53,902 nucleotides of DNA from Bacteroidales bacterium (GCA_016714605.1 JADKDL010000022.1:1-53902), one strand, 5' to 3'; numbered from the stretch's first letter, positions 19,101 to 29,924 are shown. Notes: a model not told the origin generated them from the letters alone. Numbers and translations: made by a program.

Positions 19101-20553
19101 AAAAAATGCTGTGGTACTTAAAACAATGGAATTGCCTCGACCGGAAAATCAAGTTGCTACGAAAGTAAGTATTCTTTCTGATTCTACATTCCTTATTGGT
19201 GGATATACTTCTGTTGATGATTTTTCTCCTAAACAAGCCTTTTTGTCCGTAATTAACAAATGGCTAGAAGAAAAAAGCTATACGAAGATTTTCAATGAAA
19301 CTACAAGTTCTGTAGAGTCTTTTTCTGTGTATAACGATACTATACTGGTTGTTGGACAAAAGACAGGAAAAATGTATGTTGCCCTTTTGAATAAAGAGTT
19401 AAACATTCTAAAAGAAAAATCATATAGTGCTAATATCGCATCATCTATTGTGCAACTAAACGATAAAACAGGTTTTGCAGTGGCTGGTGTAGATACGAAA
19501 AATATATTCCTATTGAAAATAAATAATAATGGAGATAGCGTGTGGATGAGTGTTTTTGATAAATATGAAATTGCAAGTTCTAAAGTATCGGTTTCTCAAA
19601 CCATGGATAATGGGTTCGTTTTGGCAGGAACGGTTAAGAATAATGGTAATGATATGTATTTGATAAAAACCAATATGAACGGCTGTGGAAATACCCCATT
19701 TCTAGATCAGATATGCGCAGTAACCAAAAGTAGTACCGAGAAAAACCTAATAGCTTGGGAACGCACACAAGGTAAAGGTACGGTAAGCTATAATGTATTT
19801 AGAGAATCTGATTTTACCGGTAAATATGATAAAATTGGATCTGTAAATTTCAATGCGATTGCAGGTGTATTTATAGACAGAATGGTCGATCCAGATGTGC
19901 AAGCATATAAATATAAAATATCTACGGTAGATAAGTGTGGAAATGAATCGCCAATGAGTGCAGCACACCGAACTATGCACCTCTCAGTGAGCGAATCATC
20001 GCAATTTAATAATGCTTTCGAACTGCGTTGGGATCATTACGAAGGTGCCGATTTTGGCACTTATAAATTCTACAAAGGAAGTTCAGATAAAGATTTGAGA
20101 GAGTTTGCATCCATTCAATACGACCCAAACATCAGCGCATATACCGATAAAAATTTGTTGAGTAATAATAAATACACATATCGAGTATCGGCAGAGTTTA
20201 CCAATGAGTGCAAATCTCAATTATTTAAATCAGATTCAGGTCCTTTCTCACAGTCATTATCAAATATTGCAGAAGCCCAGCTTCAAACATCTACTGAAAA
20301 GATTGTGAAAGAAGATGTTACAGTATTTCCAAATCCTGCGGCTTCAATGGTGAGAGTACAATTTGCAGCAAAGGGAAACTACACCGTTTCTATTAGCGAT
20401 ATAGCCGGACAACAAATAGGAAATGATACTAAAATTATAAATAGAGATTTTATTGATTTAGATGTTTCAAACTTAGAAATAGGTGTGTATAATCTATGTA
20501 CTTGGGTAAATAATAAAAAAGTTTGCATACAGCTGCTTAAAAAAGAAAAATAG
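16157..20553 (+). pseudogene. Large T9SS-secreted multidomain protein, frameshifted
   Basis: Read across one missing base near 17,245-17,253 (FTCKFF joins SSKPVKVTMCLGN), this is a single protein of about 1,465 residues. An N-terminal signal peptide (ILTLFFLNILVSNAQ) precedes two beta-sandwich carbohydrate-binding-like segments. Ig-like segments follow, for example LISAEKIVPNNTIALQFDKMMS, of the SwmB/Big type. A series of propeller-like repeats comes next (IIQTCDGGYLLVGAKN, VIKELNDGSYLVIGRAE, AVVLSDGSILICGTKN), then fibronectin-III-like segments. The C-terminal sorting domain (VTVFPNPAASMVRVQF to CIQLLKKEK) marks export by type IX secretion and surface attachment. No enzyme motif was seen. 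The total length is one base short of a whole number of codons, consistent with a single deletion. Confidence 0.88.
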
Positions 20554-20621
20554 AATAATTAATTGCGAACAAACTTGTGTTTACTAATTGAATATTTGAG
20601 AGATACTGCAAATTCACATTT

Positions 20622-21722
20622 ATGAAAAACAACAACAAAACAAATTCTTTAAAATCTGAAATTAAACAAACAAGTTTCGGAATACTAACAACATTAATTA
20701 CTGATATAGAAATTTCAGCTAAAGACAGTATTTCATGCAACGGAAAAACGCTTTTAGCTAACTATGTTTCAAAAAAAAACTCTAAATATAATTTAGTTTA
20801 TACAATAGTTGACTCAGAAGGAAATTCTGAAAGTTTTATAGAAGATGAAGGAATACTGCCAACATTGTTTTTAAGTCCAAATAAAGAGAATTATGTTTCT
20901 GTTGTACCCTACAATCCTGATAAAGAATTAGAAATTAGTATTCCTGTATTTAACCGCGAAAATACTGAATTACCAATAGGAAACAGACCATTTACCGGAA
21001 GATTCATCGGAACATCAAATCAATTCTCAATTTTTCATGAAGTTGATGTTTTTTCGGATATAAAACCTGATAAATTAGTTGCTATTGAATTTAAAAATGA
21101 TGTAATAAAAAAGAAACATAATATAAAAGTTGCACTACCAAGAAACAACAATATATTTATATCAAACAATGAAATTCACTTGTTGGCTCATGACGGAAGT
21201 AGATGGTTGCACAGACAAATTAATGAAAAAGGTGAAGAAATTAAGAATCGAAAATTAGATACAAAACAAGAGGACTACTTACAGATTTTATCCTTATCGT
21301 TTTGCCAGAATTCATATTTATTGGCACAGAAAGAAGGAAACGTTATAATAGAAAAAATTACCATTGATGGAAACGTTGAAGTTGTTGAATTAATTGATAT
21401 AACTGACCCATTTTTTAATACTTGGCAACCTGTAGAAATTGCAGAAAACACCTATGTTACAAGATTTAATAATGAATTTGGAAATGGTTGGTTTACAATA
21501 AAAGACGACCAACTTCTGGAATTTTTTTATAGCAAGAAAGAAAAAGGGTATAAGAATTTATTAACAAATGATTTTTTACAAATGGACTCCGACAATTTGA
21601 TTATTTCTAGCATAACCAAAACTACCGAAAACTGCTATGCAATAGTCTTTTATCCAATGACCGAACAACATACTAAAAACAACAAATTAATAATTTTGAA
21701 TCATAAAATAAAAGAACAATAG
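20622..21722 (+). CDS. Hypothetical protein, beta-rich, family not recognised
   Basis: This 366-residue protein has no signal peptide or membrane segment (MKNNNKTNSLKSEIKQTSFG start). Repeating strand patterns (LVYTIVDSEGNSESF, ISNNEIHLLAHDGSRWLHRQI, YLQILSLSFCQNSYLLAQKEGNVII, ADNLIISSITKTTENCYAIVFYP-like) suggest a beta-propeller. It starts 69 bp after the T9SS protein gene in the same direction. It is intact and its base composition matches its neighbours. No function is proposed. Confidence 0.6.
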   Translation: MKNNNKTNSLKSEIKQTSFGILTTLITDIEISAKDSISCNGKTLLANYVSKKNSKYNLVYTIVDSEGNSESFIEDEGILPTLFLSPNKENYVSVVPYNPDKELEISIPVFNRENTELPIGNRPFTGRFIGTSNQFSIFHEVDVFSDIKPDKLVAIEFKNDVIKKKHNIKVALPRNNNIFISNNEIHLLAHDGSRWLHRQINEKGEEIKNRKLDTKQEDYLQILSLSFCQNSYLLAQKEGNVIIEKITIDGNVEVVELIDITDPFFNTWQPVEIAENTYVTRFNNEFGNGWFTIKDDQLLEFFYSKKEKGYKNLLTNDFLQMDSDNLIISSITKTTENCYAIVFYPMTEQHTKNNKLIILNHKIKEQ

Positions 21723-22062
21723 CAAATTGAGTAACCTTTCACAACTAAATATTTTAGTAACGGAAATATCTGTCAGCAAACGTATTTTAAAATTAAGACG
21801 GTTAGTAATCTCTACCAAAATTGTTCTTTAGATATTTTCACAGAGTTGCAAATTTATTAATAAACCTTGATTTCAATAGCGGTTATTAATATTGTACTCT
21901 TTTAGAGTTTTTTTTATGCGCACTCCCTCGTGTTTACTTTGTAATATTTATAGATAATACATAGAAAATAGTTTTTTTGTATTATTGCTGATAAAATCCA
22001 TTTTCGGACTTTATCAGTTAGTGTATAAATTGTTTTTGTAGTTACAGTCCATTTTGTACACC
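21723..22062. other. Noncoding stretch with hairpins
   Basis: No gene was seen. It contains a weak terminator-like hairpin with a T tract (ACTCT..AGAGT, 21,896-21,915), which may end the 20,622 transcript. An inverted repeat TAATACA/TGTATTA lies near 21,956-21,986, and a stronger stem CTGATAAA..TTTATCAG at 21,989-22,019. Confidence 0.5.
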
Positions 22063-22229
22063 GCAGTAGTCAAAGTCGGTATAAAGAAACAAGTAAGTAT
22101 GCAGACACACGCCATTCTATAGCAACACACCTACTTTAACAAGGCACCGATTTGCGATATATACAAAGCCTTCTTACCCATGAAAACACAAAGACAACAC
22201 AAATCTATACCCATTTAAAAAACTTAGGA
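22063..22229 (+). pseudogene. Remnant of a tyrosine recombinase, C-terminal part
   Basis: Translating around a frameshift gives AVVKVGIKKQVS, then RHSIATHLL, a TAA stop, QGTDLRYIQSLLTHENTKTT and QIYTHLKNL. This is the catalytic HxxR..H..Y part of a phage/Xer-type integrase, with box-II Arg-His, GH-like TH, and the IYTHL tyrosine. Only the last 55 or so codons remain. It differs clearly in sequence from the three other recombinases in this window, so it is the relic of a separate insertion, lying about 500 bp before the array recombinase. Confidence 0.8.
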
Positions 22230-22251
22230 TTTGTTCAAAGACTATGTTCGC

Positions 22252-22609
22252 TCAACAATTGTTTTTTCTGACAATAAGAATAGTATTGTCAGAAAATTCC
22301 ATCCACGCAAAATCATAGACATAGTTGTAGGTTTTACCCGAAGAATTTACAGTTTGGTGGGTACGGTAAAAGAAGTTGAACTTTTTCTTTTCCAACGTAA
22401 GCTTATCAGTTTTTTTCTGTAGTAGGTTTTTACCTAGAATTCTTGAGTAAGATGCTTCTATTGCGATGGAGAATGGTATCAATATCTTTCACTACTTTAT
22501 CGGTTGCTTTTCGAAGGTTTACATGATAGTAGTTTTTGCATCGAAGGGAACAGAATTTTTTATCGCTTCTTCCAGAGAACTGTGTGCTACAAATTTTGCA
22601 TTTGGGCAT
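22252..22609 (-). pseudogene. Small zinc-finger-like protein of unknown function, frameshifted
   Basis: From ATG at 22609 (complement) the product begins MPKCKICSTQFSGRSDKKFC and SLRCKNYYHVNLRK, a four-cysteine zinc-ribbon-like N-terminus (CxxC..C..C). It continues KVVKDIDTILHRNRSILLKN, then shifts frame near 22,430 to GKNLLQKKTDKLTLEKKKFNF and YNYVYDFAWMEFSDNTILIV. I recognise the layout as a common Bacteroidota hypothetical protein, but know no function. An inverted repeat TAGTCGT/ACGACTA (22,643-22,672) lies just upstream. It is antisense to any plus-strand reading here. Confidence 0.65.
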
Positions 22610-22754
22610 AGAGTATGTGTTTGAAATTAAGTAGTTTATAGATAGTCGTTTCTAACGGTTAATATACGACTATTGTTTAGATTGCAAATAAGTTGATGAT
22701 TTTTTATTCTATTTTTCCACCGTATTATGTAATTCAATAGAAACTACAGCACCA

Positions 22755-23892
22755 ATGGAAAATAAGAATGTAATTATTTACAAGTCAGAAAAACAAGCTA
22801 CAAGAGTAAAGATTCACATTCCATATGAGATGACCGAAGAGCGGACATTGATAAAAACCATACCCGGAAAGCATTACCACAAAAGTCAACGATTGTGGAG
22901 CATACCTAATACAAAGGAAAACGCGGTACGAATAAAAAACATATTCAAAGGCAACTATCAAATAGAAAACTTACAGCAAACAGCTCATCAGCCTCAATTT
23001 ACGCTCAATGAGCAGGGAAAACAAGCCTTGTGTGATGTAGAGCAAAAGCTAATACTGAAAGCCTACAGTCCGAATACTATAAAAATGTATAAATCTGAAC
23101 TCACTAGTTTTTTCAAATATTTTGAAAATCAGAATTATAAAGATTTGACTAAAGACTTGATTGAAGCCTATCTCTATCACATAGTGAGTAAATATAAAAT
23201 AGGAGAAAGCAAACAAAATGGGATGATAAATGCCATAAAATTTTATTACGAACATGTGTTGGGAATGCCACGCGAGTATTACAACATACAGCGACCCAAA
23301 CAATGCCATAGTTTGCCCAATGTATTGAGTACAGAAGAGGTATTGAAAATATTGAATAGTACAGAAAATATAAAGCACAAAGCAATACTTACAACCATAT
23401 ACTCGGCAGGGCTGGAGTGAGTGAACTGTTGAGTTTGCGGATTAGCGATATACGGTCTGACGAAGGTTACATTTTGTAAAAGGTGGCAAAGGAAAAAAAG
23501 ATAGACATACCACCCTTTCACAATCGCTCTTGGTACTGCTGCGCACCTATTATACACAACACAAACCATCATACTGGTTATTTGAGGGCAGCGACGGCGG
23601 ACAATATACTGCTACAAGCATTCAAAAAATATTCAGGCGAGCGCAGCAAGCAGCCGGAGCCAATCCCTGGGCTACACCACACACACTACGCCATTCATTT
23701 GCAACACACGCCTTAGAATATGGAGAAAATTTGAGAAATATACAAGTTATGCTTGGGCATGAAAGTAGCAAGACTACAGAGATTTACACCCATGTGATAG
23801 CAGTAAACAATAAAAAAATGCGTAACCCTTTGGATATATTATTAAATAAAACTAATTTGGAAGCCGAATTTAAAAAACAATTAAAAACATAA
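22755..23892 (+). pseudogene. XerC/D-type tyrosine recombinase at the head of the cassette array (two frameshifts)
   Basis: Restoring one base near 23,415 and one near 23,477 gives about 379 residues. The parts are an N-terminal arm-like domain (VKIHIPYEMTEERTLIKTIPG), a SAM-like core-binding domain (YSPNTIKMYKSELTSFFKYFE), and a catalytic domain. The catalytic residues are Arg expected at the frameshifted AGL.VSELLSL box, Lys in VKGGKGKKDR, HTLRHSFATH, GHESS, and the tyrosine in EIYTHVI. The C-terminus KKMRNPLDILLNK resembles IntI proteins and Bacteroidota Xer-like enzymes. The roughly 20-residue insertion that marks IntI between the Lys and HxLR boxes is absent. It reads toward the cassettes, with the candidate attI 44 bp after its stop. 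This is the reverse of class 1 integrons and resembles the inverted layout reported for Treponema denticola. The lesions are single-base deletions, so activity is uncertain. Confidence 0.85.
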
Positions 23893-23895
23893 CAG

Positions 23896-23943
23896 ATATA
23901 TACGTAATAGAAGATTGTAGTTACGTATATAGGATGTTACCAA
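23896..23943 (+). other. Candidate attI (array insertion site)
   Basis: A perfect 10-bp inverted repeat (ATATACGTAA at 23898-23907, TTACGTATAT at 23921-23930) follows the recombinase stop. The first cassette begins at the G/TTACCAA junction (23936/23937). That start is complementary to the R'' box at the far end of cassette 1 (GTTGGTAAC at 28585-28593), so the crossover position is inferred from sequence, not only from proximity. Confidence 0.65.
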
Positions 23944-24027
23944 CAAGCCTAAAAAAAACGACACAGCGGACAATTTGCTACATAAAGACAGAAAAAGAAA
24001 AACGATATAATGAACAGCCAACGCACA

Positions 24028-24100
24028 AAACAGCACATTTGCAAACCGCACAAGCCAACGCACGACCAAAGTTTGCAAAAAAGCTGTTTCTTGCAACGCA
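24028..24100 (+). repeat. Two-stem cassette-associated hairpin, copy 1 (start of cassette 1)
   Basis: Outer stem AAACAGC/GCTGTTT, internal loop ACA/AAA, inner stem TTTGCAAAC/GTTTGCAAA (24038-24046 and 24071-24079), and apical loop containing GCACAAGCCAACGCACGACC. Both stems differ in sequence from the other copies but stay paired. It lies 91 bp after the cassette junction. Confidence 0.75.
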
Positions 24101-24122
24101 CCCAAGGATAATTGTATATTTG
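24091..24122 (+). promoter_or_regulatory. Promoter of the restriction-modification operon
   Basis: TTG (24091-24093), 21 nt, then TATATTTG (24115-24122) match the Bacteroidota TTG / TAnnTTTG promoter with correct spacing, 30 nt before the mod ATG. The cassette therefore carries its own promoter. Confidence 0.7.
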
Positions 24123-24152
24123 GTTTTTTAATTAAACGACTTAGAATAATAT

Positions 24153-25817
24153 ATGCCAACATTACACTGGATAGGAAAAGAGAAGGTTATAAATCACCAC
24201 ATGGACGTACCGTTTAAGGTACTGGAACATTCCTACGGTTTTGATAACGGGGAAAAAACCGAAACCGAAACAAAAAGCGGAAACAAGATAATTCATGGTG
24301 ACAACCTTGAAGCCCTAAAAACAATCCTTCCCGAATATGAAGGACGGATTGATTGTATATACATTGACCCACCTTACAACACAGGAAATGAAACTTGGGT
24401 TTATAATGATAACGTCAACGACCAGCGTATAAAAAAATGGATTAAAGAAGTTGTTGGAAAAGAAGGTGATGATTTAAGTCGCCATGATAAGTGGCTTTGC
24501 ATGATGTATCCAAGGCTTAAACTTTTACATAAATTATTGAACGAAGAAGGTGGAATAATTTTTATTTCAATTGATGACAATGAATTAGCAAATTTGTAGA
24601 TATTAATGGATGAAATTTTTGGTTTGCATAGTTTTATTGAATATTTCTCTTGGATTAAAACTTCAACTCCACCAAGTTTAGCAAGAAAGTCAAGAAAGAC
24701 AACAGAATATGTCCTATGCTACGAGAAAAGGAAAACAAATAGAAAATACAAGGCAGAAGAAGGAGATGGTGGCGATGCACCATTACTTAATTCTGGTAAT
24801 GCATTTGTTGAGTTAACATTTCCAAAAGAAACATTAACCTTTAAAATTAAAGATGGAACTTATTCAGCAGGCCAATACGAAAGATTAACCTTACACAATG
24901 ATATTACAATTAAAGAAGGTTATGCGGACAAGGATGTCCGATTAACTGGTGAATTTAAGTGGACACAAGACACACTTGATGATGAAATCGACAACGGAAC
25001 AACTTTTATTATTAAATCTGAAAAGTTTTCTATTCGTTATTTAAGAGAAACTGAAACATTTAAAGCACCGACTAATCTTTTAAAAGAAAAATATTTTACT
25101 CCTTTAGTAGATAAAAAAGAAGCAGGAGTTGAAACCAATGAAGGTGCAAAAAAGGAAATACTTGATATTTTTGGGAAACACATGTTTGATTATCCAAAAC
25201 CTTCGTCCTTAATTGAGTTTTTTGTAAAATTCATGGATAACAAAAATGGTATTGTATTGGACAGTTTTGCTGGTAGTGGAACAACAGCACATGCAGTTTT
25301 AAATTTAAATAAAAAAGATAATGGCAATCGTAATTTCATACTAATTCAAATTGATGAAACCAATAAAAAAGGGGAATTCATAAATATAGCAGAAACTATT
25401 ACAGCCGAAAGGGTAAAACGAGTTATAAAAGGTTACGGCACAACCGAAGGCACAGGCGGTAGTTTTGATTTCTACGAGTTAGGGCAACCACTTTTCAACG
25501 ATGATGGTAATTTAAATGAAACTGTTGGAATTGATAAAATTCGGCAATACGTTTATTACACCGAAACCAAATCTGCTTTTTCAGAAACTCAACATATCGA
25601 TAATAAACATTTCCTAGGTAAGCATAACGACACTGCTTATTATTTTAACTACGAGAAAGATGAAGTAACAACGCTTAACCATACTTTTTTGGCAACAATG
25701 AAAACCAAAGCGGAACAATACGTAATATATGCCGACAATTGCCTGCTAACAAAGGATTTTATGACTAAGCACCATATTATTTTTAAGAAAATACCAAGAG
25801 ATATAACACGATTTTAA
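24153..25817 (+). pseudogene. mod: Type III restriction-modification DNA methyltransferase (Mod) with an in-frame stop
   Basis: The product methylates DNA, usually adenine N6, for the type III system. The order of motifs is beta-class: the catalytic motif DPPYNTGNE (about residue 73) comes before the AdoMet-binding LDSFAGSGTTAHAVL (about residue 370). The variable part between them (about 180-340) is the likely target-recognition region. A TAG at 24597-24599 replaces a lysine codon in ELANL.ILMDEIFG and the frame is the same on both sides, so a single substitution interrupts the gene. It otherwise gives about 554 residues. It is 4 nt upstream of res and shares its promoter and cassette. Confidence 0.9.
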
Positions 25818-25820
25818 ACC

Positions 25821-28434
25821 ATGGAACTAAAACCGTATCAACAACAGGTAATAAACGACCTTTCATCATTTTTGGAACACGTACAGGAAACTAAAGATGT
25901 AAAAGAAGCATTTTATAATTTTTGGTCAAAACATCCAAGAACTCCATTGTTCCCATTCTCGGGTACAGCAATTGAGCCATATAAAAATAATGTGGCACGA
26001 GTGCCACATATTTGTATAAAAGTACCGACCGCAGGCGGTAAAACCTTTATAGCCTGCAATGCCATTAAAACTGTTTTTGATGCTTTTGATTATGACCGTC
26101 CAAAGGCTGTTGTTTGGCTTGTGCCGTCAATCACTATTTTAGACCAAACCATTAAAAACCTCAAAGATATTTCGCACCCATACCGTCAAAAATTAATTCG
26201 CACTTTGGTAATAAAGTAGAAGTATTTGACAAATCTGCATTACTTCAAGGAAGCGGTTTTAATGCAACTTCGGTAAAGGAGCAACTCAATATTTTCGTTC
26301 TAAGTTTCGACAGTATTCGCACCGCGAATAAAGAAGGTCGAAAGGTTTTTGAGCAAAACGGTTCGTTACAATCCTTTGAAACACTTTTAGGCAAAGACGA
26401 AGAAATTTCGTTAATGAAGGTTATGCAATTTTTAAATCCTTTGGTAGTGGTTGACGAAAGTCACAATGCCGAAACCGATTTGAGCGTCGAAATGCTAAAA
26501 GGTTTTAATCCTTGCTTTATTCTCGACCTTACGGCAACACCTCGCAACAATAGTAATATTATCAGTTTTATTGATGCTTTGGAGTTAAAGCGTGAAAACA
26601 TGGTTAAACTTCCTGTAATAGTTTACAACCATCAGGATAAAACGGAAGTAATAAATTCAAGTTTGCAATTACAAAACGATTGGAATTACAAGCCATTGAA
26701 GAAGAAAAGAAAGGCGGTAAATACATTCGTCCAATTGTACTTTTTCAGGCACAGCCTAAAAACGGCAAGGATTTTCTAAACGAAGAAGAAGAAAAATCGA
26801 ACGTTCAAAAACTTAAAGAAAAACTCATTGAATTAAAAATTCCCATTGAGCAAATTAAAATCAAAACCGCAAGCATCAACGAGATTAAAGGAATTGATTT
26901 AATGAGCCGTGATTGTGAAGTTCGTTACATAATAACCATTAACGCACTTAAAGAAGGTTGGGATTGCCCGTTTGCTTATATTCTAGCATCATTAGCAGAC
27001 AAAACTTCGGTAGTAGATGTGGAACAGATTCTAGGTAGGGTTTTGCGTCAGCCTTATGTAATGAAGCATAATTTTCCGCTTTTAAATCTTAGTTATGTTT
27101 TGACTGCTTCATCTAAGTTTATGGACACTTTGCAAAATATTGTAAAAGGCTTAAATAAAGCAGGTTTTAGCGAAAAGGATTATAAACTTGCTGATACTTC
27201 ATTACAGGAACCAGCCCAAAAACAAGACCCATTAGAGCAACTTACCATTTTTCCGACTACAGAGAAAACAATTGAAGATATAACTTCTGATATTGACACA
27301 ACAAGGATTTCAGTTCCATCGGAAACGGAATTGCCGAGTGAAACAATTTCGGATATTGAAAAAACTGCAATCGAACAAAATGAAACATTTGAAAAAACTG
27401 TTTCCGAAATGGACGCAACAAATACAACGGCTTTGCCTAACGAAATTCAACAACTTGTGAAAACATACAGCATTAAAGACATTTTCAAGGAACAAGCAGA
27501 AAAAATAAATTTACCTCAGTTTTATTTGAAAGTCCCTGCAAATGATTTGTTTGGACAAAAAGAAGAAGAATTGCCTTTGGAAAAGGAAAATCTTTTAGAT
27601 GGTTTTGCATTAAGCAAAGCAGATACAAATATTGCATTTGACAGCATTACTTCCGAACTCTACAAAGTAGATTTGGACGAAACAAAGAAAGAACACACCC
27701 CAACTTTTGTTCGGCTCGATGGTTCGGTAAAAGAAAGCGTAATGGCTTATATTCTAGACCCTGCAAGAAAAGATAGTCGGGTAAAAAACTTTACAAAACG
27801 GATTATGGATATTATCGGCAATATGTACCCAATTCCCGACAAGGAAATTGAAAAATACATAAACCGTATACTTGAAGATTTTAAAGACGAGCAATTTAAC
27901 GACTTTGCAAATAACGAATACACATACACCGACAAGATTAAGCAAAAAATAAAATCACTTTCAGATTTGTTCGCAGAAAAGAAATTCAAAGACTTTTTAG
28001 ATACCGACAAAGTATTTATAAAACCATCTTTTCAATTACCGAAAAACATTTCGCCAGGCGATACTTCAAAGGATATTACAAAGTCGCTTTATGAAAAAGA
28101 AGGCAAAATGAACGGATTTGAAGAGCGTGTAATCAATGAAATTGGTAACATGACAAATATTGCTTTCTGGACAAGGAATATTGAACGAAAAGGATTTAGG
28201 ATTAACGGTTTTGTAAATCATTATCCTGACTTCATAATACAGACAAAAAGCGGAAAGACACTCTTATTAGAAACAAAGGGCGACCATTTGGATGCAGAAC
28301 CAAAAATAAGACTTGGCGGACTTTGGGCAAGTAAAGCAGGGAATAATTATCGTTATTTTATGGTTTACGAAAGGCGGACAGTTGACGGAGCATATAAATT
28401 GGAAGACTTTTTAAATATAATTAAGGACATCTAA
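25821..28434 (+). pseudogene. res: Type III restriction endonuclease subunit (Res), two frameshifts
   Basis: The product is the helicase-nuclease of the type III system. It has a Walker A-like VPTAGGKTFIA (about residue 75), the DESH box VVVDESHN, LTATPR, the helicase motif VI region GWDCPFAYILASLAD..VEQILGRVLRQPYV, and a C-terminal PD-(D/E)xK nuclease, YPDFII..LLLETKGD. Two single-base losses are inferred, near 26,190 (HPYRQK to INSHFGNKVEV) and near 26,676 (LQLQN to RLELQAIEEEKKGGKYIRP). With both restored the length is about 871 residues. If the lesions are real, the system is dead in both subunits. Confidence 0.9.
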
Positions 28435-28451
28435 AGCCCACGCTCGTAGTC

Positions 28452-28515
28452 AAGCACATTGGCTGGTCGCACAAAAAGCCAACCCACGACCAAAACCAGC
28501 CAAAGAGCTTGCCTA
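28452..28515 (+). repeat. Two-stem cassette-associated hairpin, copy 2 (end of cassette 1)
   Basis: Outer stem CAAGC/GCTTG, internal loop ACA/AGA, inner stem TTGGCTGG/CCAGCCAA (28459-28466, 28496-28503), and apical loop with AGCCAACCCACGACCAAAA. It lies between the res stop and the attC-like site. Confidence 0.75.
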
Positions 28516-28586
28516 CCCAAACGCACGGCAGACAGAAACGATGTAGCAAATTGAAAGAAAAATGATAGAAAACAAAAAAGGCCAGT

Positions 28587-28717
28587 TGGTAACACGCGGT
28601 ATAGTTAATTGCCGGTGCAGTGCGTATTCGAGCGGCACAGCTCGTATCAAAAGTAGTTGTAACTTGATAGGAAAGTGCTTCGAAATCGGCAACTAACCAT
28701 ACCGCCAACCGTTGTGT
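28587..28717 (+). other. attC-like site 1 (end of cassette 1)
   Basis: R'' TGGTAAC, a 2-nt spacer, and a 19-nt arm (28596-28614) that pairs with 28687-28705 at 17 of 19 positions. Then CAACC and the crossover G/TTGTGT at 28711/28712. Both mismatches are A in the left arm opposite C in the right. The centre shares CAGCTCGT and GTTGTAACTTGATAGG with the other sites. Confidence 0.85.
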
Positions 28718-28735
28718 TGCATAATAAAAAAGACC

Positions 28736-29924
28736 ATGAACAGACAGTTAAGCATATTATTGATTTTGCTGATTCCAGTTTTATCTTTTGGACAAGAACA
28801 GGAATATAAGAGTAAAGAGCGAGAAAAATATTATAAAAATTTAAACTATAAGCCTTTTAAGCCATTAAGTAAAAAGGAAATTTTAAATTTCAAGAACGCC
28901 CATTTTGACAAAGAAGATATTGCTGATTATACACCGTATTCTGATTCATTGTATCTTACTCCTTATCAAGATTCCATTTATAAAATCATGTTTAATCCTG
29001 CAAACAGAGATTCAATGATTATCCCTGAGCCTCAATTTATAGGAGAAATAGAGAAAAGTCAGATTTTAAAGTATGAGAAAAGTGGAGAAAATGAAGCATT
29101 TATTTATGTGAGTAGTAAATACGAAAACAGATATTTTGGTGAGTCTGGAATTTGGGTTGCCTATTCAATAAATAAAGGAGTATCATGGGGAATACTTGTA
29201 TACAGGGATTGTTCAACAACAACCTTTATATGTTAAGTGGTATTCAGAATTACCGCTGATTAATTCAAAAGGAGAATTACAAATAGAAACTTGTCTTCTA
29301 CGACAACTAACCCCATTTTCTCATCCAGGACCAGGACCAACTTATGAAGTTGTAAAAGACGGACTTCTTCTGACACTTGATTTGAAGACCTTAAAGAAAG
29401 ATACAGATGGCGATGGGTTATCTGATATTGTAGAAACAAAATTCTTCATGAACCTTAACAATAAAGATACTGACGGTGATGGAACATATGACAATTTAGA
29501 TTTAAACCCAAGGTTAAAAGTGCAAAGAACTGATAAAACAGTAATATTTGAATCGGCAGTGAATGAGGAAACAAAAATGTTTGATACAACTGGATTAGTA
29601 ATTTCTTCATTAAAAACGCCACAGATAAATTATGCAACAGATACAACAGAAACAATATTAATTGTAACAGATAATTCAGACATTCAAAGTATTCAGCCAA
29701 AATCAACAAGAGTAATTGTCCTTACTAAGAAAGAATATGAAAAGTCTAAAGGGAAATTTCGAAATGAATTGAATGATATGTCTATTTCACCACTCTTTAA
29801 AGTTGATAACGAAATAGATACTTATATATTTACGAGAAGTTTTAATACTTGGGGAGAGGAATATTTAGTAAAGAAAACGAAAGATGGGTGGAAAATAATG
29901 ATAATATCATCTTGGATTTCGTGA
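28736..29924 (+). pseudogene. Secreted protein with calcium-binding (thrombospondin type 3-like) repeats, frameshifted; cassette 2
   Basis: The signal peptide (MNRQLSILLILLIPVLSFGQ) starts at ATG 28736, 24 nt after the cassette junction, with no promoter in between. Near 29,200 the frame shifts (INKGVSWG to YTGIVQQQPLY). After the shift come two DTDGDG repeats, KDTDGDGLSDIVETKF and NKDTDGDGTYDNLDLNP, the Asp-rich calcium-binding loops of TSP3-type extracellular proteins. The C-terminal part (ETILIVTDNSD to WKIMIISSWIS) is unrecognised. It is the only gene of its cassette. The length is one base over a whole number of codons, so here an insertion or a two-base loss is likely. Confidence 0.75.

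Noticed and set aside
22755..23892. A canonical integron integrase (IntI)
   Set aside because: The spacing between the Lys box and HTLRHS leaves no room for the IntI-specific insertion. It is recorded as Xer-like although its C-terminus resembles IntI.
23881..24162. A 93-codon minus-strand frame and a 65-codon plus-strand frame at the array head
   Set aside because: They cover the candidate attI, hairpin copy 1 and the mod promoter; the noncoding structures explain the sequence better.
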